DNA from: Thermoplasmata archaeon
GTDB lineage: Archaea > Thermoplasmatota > Thermoplasmata > Thermoplasmatales > Thermoplasmataceae
Length of the DNA stretch: 11,949 bases
Assembly (NCBI GenBank): GCA_021806345.1
Contig: JAJZXP010000298.1
Coordinates: 1-11,949, forward strand
Reading direction: 5' to 3'
The notes below the pieces were generated by a model, which saw only the letters and a program-made list of their open reading frames with translations, searched no databases and was not told where the DNA came from. Numbering within the stretch: the first letter of the stretch is position 1; each line of letters starts with the position of its first letter. The position numbers were made by a program, and so were the translations under genes. This document shows, in pieces, positions 7,523 through 11,949 of the stretch.

Positions 7523-8421
7523 TTAAAGACTGGTTCCTTGCCTATTCTGGGCACTTGAACATAGATGTTGTTCTCAAGGTTAACGAAATTAACGATAATG
7601 TTACGCTTCCAGTAAGTGATGTGGATGAAACTTTTGGTGGAACTGCCGGAAACTTTGCAATGGCTTCTCACAGAGTTTCTCTTCCATTTCGTCTCTATTC
7701 AATTGTTTCCAACAAAAGTCACACATCATATATCGAAAAACTCAGGGGAATGAATATTGATCTCGCAGGAGTTAGAGAACTGAATACGAGCTTTGGACCT
7801 GTTTGCTATGCAATCAATGACGGGAATAACCAGAGATATTTTCTTGCAGAAGGACCTATGAAGGAATCCAGATATGAAATTTTAGATGAGAAATATGATA
7901 TATTACACTTGGGGACGGGCAATCCCGATCTAAACGTCGATTTAATTGAAAACTGTAAGTATGGGCAACTTTCCTTTGATCCTTCACAGGAAGTTTTTTA
8001 CAAATACAGCAAAAATGATCTGAATTATTTTCTTGAAAAATGCAATTTTATTTTTGGAAACAGGAGAGAGATAAGTTTTATTTTTAACAAATCGGGAATG
8101 GATTTGGAAAGTTACGCAGGCCAACGGCATAAGGTGATAATGACTGATGGGGAAAACGGTTCATTCTTATATGGAAAAAATACAGTCCGAATTCATTCCA
8201 GTGGAAAGTTATCACAAAATGTAAACACTCTTGGTGCAGGAGACTCTTTCAGAGCAGGTTTTTACAAGGGTTTGACCCTTGGAATGAACATTGAAAGGTC
8301 AATGGCTCTGGGAAATATGGTTTCCTTTAACGTTGTTTCTAAGGGCTTATGGGGAGAATGGCAAAGTAATGATGATTTAATAAATGAAGCAAACAAATTA
8401 AACATTGAACCAATCGCCTGA
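7519..8421 (+). CDS. PfkB-family carbohydrate/nucleoside kinase
   Basis: The 300-residue protein has the PfkB (ribokinase-like) fold. The N-terminal signature GGTAGNFA is at 40-47, after a substrate-facing FLAYSGHLNIDV (6-17). The C-terminal signature is NTLGAGDSFRAGFYKG (236-251), with catalytic base Asp242 and the GAGD anion hole intact. The first residue of the usual DTxGAGD is Asn236 here. The family phosphorylates sugars, nucleosides or related alcohols with ATP. The actual substrate cannot be read from sequence; adenosine, ribose-type sugars or fructose phosphates are all possible. From memory, a Thermoplasma acidophilum PfkB kinase has a very similar start and GG motif, which supports the lineage. 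It starts with an ATGA overlap and a good ribosome site and stops one base before the carbonic anhydrase-like gene. Confidence 0.92.
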   Translation: MIKDWFLAYSGHLNIDVVLKVNEINDNVTLPVSDVDETFGGTAGNFAMASHRVSLPFRLYSIVSNKSHTSYIEKLRGMNIDLAGVRELNTSFGPVCYAINDGNNQRYFLAEGPMKESRYEILDEKYDILHLGTGNPDLNVDLIENCKYGQLSFDPSQEVFYKYSKNDLNYFLEKCNFIFGNRREISFIFNKSGMDLESYAGQRHKVIMTDGENGSFLYGKNTVRIHSSGKLSQNVNTLGAGDSFRAGFYKGLTLGMNIERSMALGNMVSFNVVSKGLWGEWQSNDDLINEANKLNIEPIA

Positions 8422-8422
8422 T

Positions 8423-8956
8423 ATGGCAATATTTGAATTTGAAGGAAGAAAACCAAAAATTTCAAAGGACGCTTATGTTTTTGAAACTGCATCCATTATT
8501 GGTGATGTTACACTTTCTGGGAAAGTTTGGGTGGGACCTGGTGCTGTAATTAGAGGGGATTACGGTTCTATCAGAATAGGAAATGGAACTGCTGTCGAAG
8601 ACAATGTTGTCATTCACGCGAGGCCAGGAATGGAGGCAATAATTGGTGAACATGTTACCTTAGGTCATTCTTGCGTGATTCACACCGCAAAAATAGATGA
8701 TTACGCAGTGATCGGTATGCATTCAACCGTGACTGACTTTGCTAAAGTCGGAAGATGGGCTGTCGTTGCAGAACATGCTCTGGTCAAGGCAAGGCAGGAA
8801 ATTGAGGCAGGAAAAGTGGTGGGTGGAGTTCCAGCAAAGGTAATTAAGGATGTTGAAGAACAATACAAAAAACAGTGGGAAGAGTATAAGGAAAATTACA
8901 CCTCTTTCTGTGAAAGATACAGCAAAAATCTTGTGAAAAGATATAATAGCCAATGA
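8423..8956 (+). CDS. Gamma-class carbonic anhydrase-like hexapeptide protein
   Basis: This 177-residue protein has the left-handed beta-helix pattern of hexapeptide repeats from about 12 to 120, then a helical C-terminal tail (142-175). Three histidines match the metal site of gamma carbonic anhydrases: His65 in VVIHA, and His82 and His87 in LGHSCVIH, with the correct five-residue spacing. It therefore probably binds Zn or Fe and may hydrate CO2, as a cytoplasmic trimer. Many members of this subfamily (YrdA/PaaY/CaiE-like, formerly called ferripyochelin-binding proteins) lack the acidic loop of the archaeal enzyme Cam and have weak or unproven activity, and no such loop is seen here. I chose the ATG at 8423, one base after the kinase stop, over an in-frame TTG at 8405. 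The stop overlaps the enolase start as ATGA. Confidence 0.93.
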   Translation: MAIFEFEGRKPKISKDAYVFETASIIGDVTLSGKVWVGPGAVIRGDYGSIRIGNGTAVEDNVVIHARPGMEAIIGEHVTLGHSCVIHTAKIDDYAVIGMHSTVTDFAKVGRWAVVAEHALVKARQEIEAGKVVGGVPAKVIKDVEEQYKKQWEEYKENYTSFCERYSKNLVKRYNSQ

Positions 8957-10188
8957 AACTTTTCCATGATATGGACAGCAGATTTGACATTAAGGGTACA
9001 ACGTTAAGAATCGTGCTTGATTCAAGAGGAAAGGACACTGTAGAAGCTACCATACAATTGAATTCAGGAACAACAGGGACCTGTTCTGCACCCTCAGGTG
9101 CAAGCACTGGTGCAACTGAAGTAAAATCATTTAGAGATGGAAATGCTAAGGAAAGCTTGGGTTTTTTTGAAAGAAACGTAAAACAATCTTTAAAAAACTT
9201 CAATGGGCTTAATCAAACTGGATTTGATAAATTGCTGAAATTGCTTGACGGCACCGAGGACTTTAGCAATATGGGCGGCAATGTTTCCACGGCCCTGTCA
9301 ATAGCACTCTCTAAGGCAGTTTCCAAAGAGTTGGACATTCCATTGTACAGGTATGTTGGGGGCAACTTCGATATGAAACTCCCCAAACCCATAGGAAATG
9401 TAATTGGAGGAGGCAAACACGCCATAAATGGAACAACATTTCAGGAATTCTTAGTATCGAATGATTCTCCGTCATTTCTTGAAGCAATTGAGATAAATGC
9501 CGAGGTTCATCACAGGATAGGAGAAATGGCAAGAAAATTGCTCAAAAACGTAAGCATTGGCCTGGGGGATGAAAAGGCATGGGCATTATCTGTCAGTGAT
9601 CAACAGGCTATGGAACTAATCCAGGACGCTGCAAAGGAGGTTGGAGAAGAAAGAAAGAGAAAAATGATACTCGGTTTTGATGCTGCATCCACAAGTTTTT
9701 TTGAGAAAGGCAAATATATATACAGAGAGAAAAAGAGAGATCAGGGAGAACAAATACAATACATAATTGACGCCCACAAAAAACACGGATTTTACTTTAT
9801 AGAAGATCCGATGGAGGAGACTGATTTTTCCGGATTCGCGGAGATCACGAAGGCAATAGGCAGTAGTGCTCTCATAGTGGGAGATGATCTTTACACAACA
9901 AATGCAAAGAGAATCAGGAAGGGTATCGAAATGAAATCAACAAATGGAGTTCTCATAAAAGTCAACCAGATAGGCACTTTAACTGATACGTGGGATGCAG
10001 TGATCACAGCAACCAATGCTGGAATGACAAATGTTATTTCTCATAGGAGTGGGGAAACCACTGATAATTTTATAGCACATCTTAGCCTTCCATTCAGATC
10101 TGAGTTCATCAAATCTGGTACAATAGGTGGAGAAAGGCTTGCAAAATTGAATGAACTGGTAAGGATTCAGGAAGATCTTGCGGAATAA
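8953..10188 (+). CDS. eno: Enolase (phosphopyruvate hydratase)
   Basis: Enolase converts 2-phosphoglycerate to phosphoenolpyruvate in the cytoplasm. The 411-residue protein is a little shorter than typical (about 420-430). It has LDSRG (22-26), SGASTGA (48-54), GGGKHAINGTTFQEF (152-166), Mg ligands Asp243 (GFDAAS), Glu284 (IEDP) and Asp311 (GDDLYTTN), Lys336 in the barrel (LIKVNQIGTLTDT), His364 in SHRSGETTD and Lys387. The catalytic Glu207 is present, but the surrounding motif reads GDEKAW where most enolases have GDEGG or GDEGA. The start at 8953 was kept for its ATGA overlap with the previous gene; the ATG at 8971 (MDSRFDI) matches the usual N-terminal length better and is a fair alternative. 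Neither has a clear Shine-Dalgarno. The stop overlaps the dphB start by 11 bases. Confidence 0.97.
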   Translation: MKLFHDMDSRFDIKGTTLRIVLDSRGKDTVEATIQLNSGTTGTCSAPSGASTGATEVKSFRDGNAKESLGFFERNVKQSLKNFNGLNQTGFDKLLKLLDGTEDFSNMGGNVSTALSIALSKAVSKELDIPLYRYVGGNFDMKLPKPIGNVIGGGKHAINGTTFQEFLVSNDSPSFLEAIEINAEVHHRIGEMARKLLKNVSIGLGDEKAWALSVSDQQAMELIQDAAKEVGEERKRKMILGFDAASTSFFEKGKYIYREKKRDQGEQIQYIIDAHKKHGFYFIEDPMEETDFSGFAEITKAIGSSALIVGDDLYTTNAKRIRKGIEMKSTNGVLIKVNQIGTLTDTWDAVITATNAGMTNVISHRSGETTDNFIAHLSLPFRSEFIKSGTIGGERLAKLNELVRIQEDLAE

Positions 10189-11029
10189 GAAATTTTACCT
10201 GATGGGTACAGGGCTCAGGGGTGTTGAAAGCATCACTCAGGAAATGAACTCCATTCTGAAGGCATCAGATGTTATCTTTCTTGAAAGATACACATCAATT
10301 TTCCCCACGAATACAGATATCGAACTTCAAAAAATAAGCAATAGGGGAATTATTTCCCTGGATAGAGAAGAGGTGGAAAGCTTAAGATTCCTTGAAAATG
10401 ATTTTGGAATTGCATGCATGCTTGTCTCGGGAGACCCAATGTCGTCGACTACTCATTTCGCCATTGTTGAAAGATGCAATGAATTGGGAATTCAGTTCAG
10501 AATATTTGAAAACGCGTCCATTCTGACAGCGATTCCTGGAAGGACAGGCCTTTCACCATACAAGATTGCCGCACCTGTGTCAATCCCCATAATTGGGGAC
10601 AGATTTGTGCCAAAATCAGTTGTCCGTAAAGTTGTTCAGAATTTCCTTGCAGGTAATCATACCCCTTTACTGATAGACCTGAGAGATGGCATGAATATGG
10701 ATCCTGTGGATGTGAAAGCTACCATAATGGAGTTGGGAAAAGACCTTCTGGATCAACAATTTTTAAGGATACCAATTTTTATTCTTTCCAGAGTCGGTTG
10801 GAGCGATGAATCTGTTGAAGTTATTGATTTTGAACAGTTAGATACTATCCCTAACAGATCACCATACTGCATTGTTTTACCCTCAAAAGTGAATGAAAAC
10901 GAACTCCAATCATTAAATTCCTTAAAGATTTCAGGCAGGGAGAAAATATTGGAATTCTCTTATGAGGGCGCATTTAAAAATTTAGAAAATAAGCTTGAAT
11001 ATCACCTGAGTGAAACTAAAAAATATTAA
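10178..11029 (+). CDS. dphB: Diphthine synthase
   Basis: DphB is an S-adenosylmethionine-dependent methyltransferase that methylates the 3-amino-3-carboxypropyl group on the conserved histidine of elongation factor 2, a middle step in diphthamide formation. The 283-residue protein has the tetrapyrrole-methylase fold: FYLMGTGLRGVESIT (6-20), a segment DVIFLERYTSI (31-41) typical of DphB, VSGDPMSSTTH (83-93) as SAM-binding loop, NASI (112-115), GLSPYK (124-129) and NFLAGNHTPLLIDLRD (155-170). The last matches the DphB segment that normally reads like 'glHTLlLLDi'. The start is TTG at 10178 with CAGGAAG just upstream; the next ATG at 10202 would remove the first strand. It overlaps enolase by 11 bases. 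The family call is clear; the usual length is near 265, so the C-terminus is slightly extended. Confidence 0.94.
   Translation: MRNKKFYLMGTGLRGVESITQEMNSILKASDVIFLERYTSIFPTNTDIELQKISNRGIISLDREEVESLRFLENDFGIACMLVSGDPMSSTTHFAIVERCNELGIQFRIFENASILTAIPGRTGLSPYKIAAPVSIPIIGDRFVPKSVVRKVVQNFLAGNHTPLLIDLRDGMNMDPVDVKATIMELGKDLLDQQFLRIPIFILSRVGWSDESVEVIDFEQLDTIPNRSPYCIVLPSKVNENELQSLNSLKISGREKILEFSYEGAFKNLENKLEYHLSETKKY
11021..11028 (+). promoter_or_regulatory. Possible internal promoter before the PEBP gene
   Basis: AAATATTA is centred about 28 bases before the ATG at 11053, the spacing for a leaderless transcript. The 23-base gap here is the largest in the plus-strand gene run after lonB, and no Shine-Dalgarno precedes the ATG. 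This fits a secondary promoter for the last two genes, but AT-rich matches occur easily. Confidence 0.25.
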
Positions 11030-11052
11030 GCACTTAAAACATACAGAATTAT

Positions 11053-11517
11053 ATGTCATTTGAAATGCAGGTCGCCGGAATATCTTATGGGGAAAGGATA
11101 GGGGATGAATACACCTGTAAGGGCAAGAACATATCACCTCTCATAAAGTGGAAAGATCCGCCTGCATCAACAAAAGAAATGGTCATATTTGTAGATGACC
11201 ACGATGCGCCTTCAAATTCGTTCAATCACTGGACAATAAGAGGCATTCAATCTTCCATCTCAGAAATACACGAAGATGTAAAAGAAGGCGAAAAAACAGA
11301 AGAGGGATGGATACAACTCAAAAATGATTATGATAAGCGGTGTTATAGTGGTCCATGCCCAAGGGGAACGAAAGAGCACAGGTATTTTGTAACCATCTAT
11401 GCTCTTGTGAGACCACTGGAAGAATCGGAAGCCAACGACAGGGAAACCATGAGAAAGATCTGTGAGAAGCTAATGATTAAGAAGGTTACATGGATGTTTA
11501 AGTATGGCAAGCAGTGA
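11053..11517 (+). CDS. PEBP/YbhB-family (Raf kinase inhibitor-like) protein
   Basis: This 154-residue protein belongs to the phosphatidylethanolamine-binding protein group found in bacteria and archaea as YbhB/YbcL. Visible hallmarks are ISPLIKWKDPPAST (27-40), the ligand-pocket motif VDDHDAPSNSFNHW (47-60) and the second motif YSGPCPRGTKEHRYFVTIYAL (98-118), with the conserved Asp, His and GPCP residues. The length fits the family. There is no signal peptide, so it should be cytoplasmic. The biological role of archaeal members is not established; anion or phosphate-group binding in the pocket is the family expectation. It begins at an ATG without a Shine-Dalgarno and its stop overlaps the CobY-like start by 14 bases. 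Confidence 0.93.
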   Translation: MSFEMQVAGISYGERIGDEYTCKGKNISPLIKWKDPPASTKEMVIFVDDHDAPSNSFNHWTIRGIQSSISEIHEDVKEGEKTEEGWIQLKNDYDKRCYSGPCPRGTKEHRYFVTIYALVRPLEESEANDRETMRKICEKLMIKKVTWMFKYGKQ

Positions 11518-11949
11518 AAGATTACCGCTGTTAATAATGGCGGGAGGGACCGGTTCAAGGATGAACCTCTCGGACAAGGGTCTTCTGATTATCAGAGGTG
11601 ATACCATAATAGGGAGGAACCTGAAGCTTCTTGAAAATTCTGTTGGAAAGGTTTATATGGCAACTTCCCCAAATACAGAGAATACTGAAAAATTTTTTCA
11701 TGATAGGGCAACAATCATAAGAACATCTGGAGAAGATTATTCAATGGACGTCGGAGAGGCTTTGAAATCAATAAATGTATTTCCCATTTTAACCATTCCT
11801 TCGGATATTTATTTCAGGGATTCCAAGGTGCTCGAGGGCTTTCTAAAGGAAGCAAATGACAGAGGAAAGGGAATAATTTCCCTTTTGATAGAAGGTCTAT
11901 TTTGTGGTGTTTCAGTTTTCATGGACAGACCGGAAAATGTCGAAACCGA
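11504..11949 (+). CDS. cobY: CobY-like GTP:adenosylcobinamide-phosphate guanylyltransferase, cut by window edge
   Basis: The frame is open from the ATG at 11504 to the window edge, giving 148 residues without the C-terminus. It has the nucleotidyltransferase start LLIMAGGTGSRM (9-20), VYMATSPNTENTEKF (50-64) and IIRTSGEDYSMDVGEAL (71-87), followed by ILTIPSDIYF (95-104). This order is typical of CobY, which attaches GMP to adenosylcobinamide phosphate in archaeal cobalamin synthesis or salvage. The usual EKPL after the glycine loop reads DKGLL here. Other small nucleotidyltransferases (MobA-like) share the first motif, but the SPNT and TSGxxY elements favour CobY. It overlaps the PEBP gene by 14 bases. 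No other cobalamin gene is in the window. Confidence 0.78.
   Translation, partial: MASSERLPLLIMAGGTGSRMNLSDKGLLIIRGDTIIGRNLKLLENSVGKVYMATSPNTENTEKFFHDRATIIRTSGEDYSMDVGEALKSINVFPILTIPSDIYFRDSKVLEGFLKEANDRGKGIISLLIEGLFCGVSVFMDRPENVET

Noticed and set aside
1..11949. CRISPR array, tRNA genes, insertion sequences or phage genes
   Set aside because: No spaced direct repeats, cloverleaf-like segments, transposase motifs or terminal inverted repeats were seen on either strand by eye.

Overview
The window reads as a stretch of archaeal chromosome, most likely from the Thermoplasmatales or a close euryarchaeal relative. The evidence is a membrane-anchored archaeal-type Lon protease (LonB), a diphthine synthase, a CobY-type guanylyltransferase, a probable KEOPS Cgi121 subunit, TATA boxes placed for leaderless or nearly leaderless transcripts, moderate-to-low GC, and several GTG/TTG starts. 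I see no tRNA, rRNA, CRISPR array, insertion sequence or clear gene transfer. The naming of the lineage is inference from gene types, not from a marker comparison.

Left part (1-4241, minus strand): four tightly packed genes, read right to left. They are a two-helix membrane protein with a Ser/Gly-rich outer region and a possible DUF4129-like C-terminus (4241-3090), an unrecognised protein with about eight membrane helices (3080-1962), a MoxR-type AAA+ ATPase (1969-998), and a DUF58 protein that runs off the left edge (1001-1). MoxR ATPases paired with DUF58/vWA proteins are a known module thought to mature or remodel envelope proteins or complexes. The two membrane proteins upstream are the least described part of the window.

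Centre (4242-4472): a 231-base divergent promoter region. To its right is a PH/GRAM-like protein with a C-terminal zinc ribbon (4473-5099).

Right part (about 5161-11949, plus strand): eight genes with overlaps or gaps of at most 23 bases, probably one long operon with possible internal promoters. In order they are lonB, a divergent Cgi121-like protein, a PfkB-family sugar/nucleoside kinase, a gamma-class carbonic anhydrase-like hexapeptide protein, enolase, diphthine synthase (dphB), a PEBP/YbhB-family protein, and a CobY-like nucleotidyltransferase cut by the right edge. The content is mixed housekeeping: membrane proteolysis, tRNA t6A modification, glycolysis, EF-2 diphthamide formation and cobalamin salvage. 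Overlapping stops and starts suggest translational coupling rather than one pathway.

No wholly new system is proven here. The best candidates for something poorly described are the minus-strand MoxR/DUF58 membrane cassette and the divergent Cgi121-like gene inserted directly after lonB.
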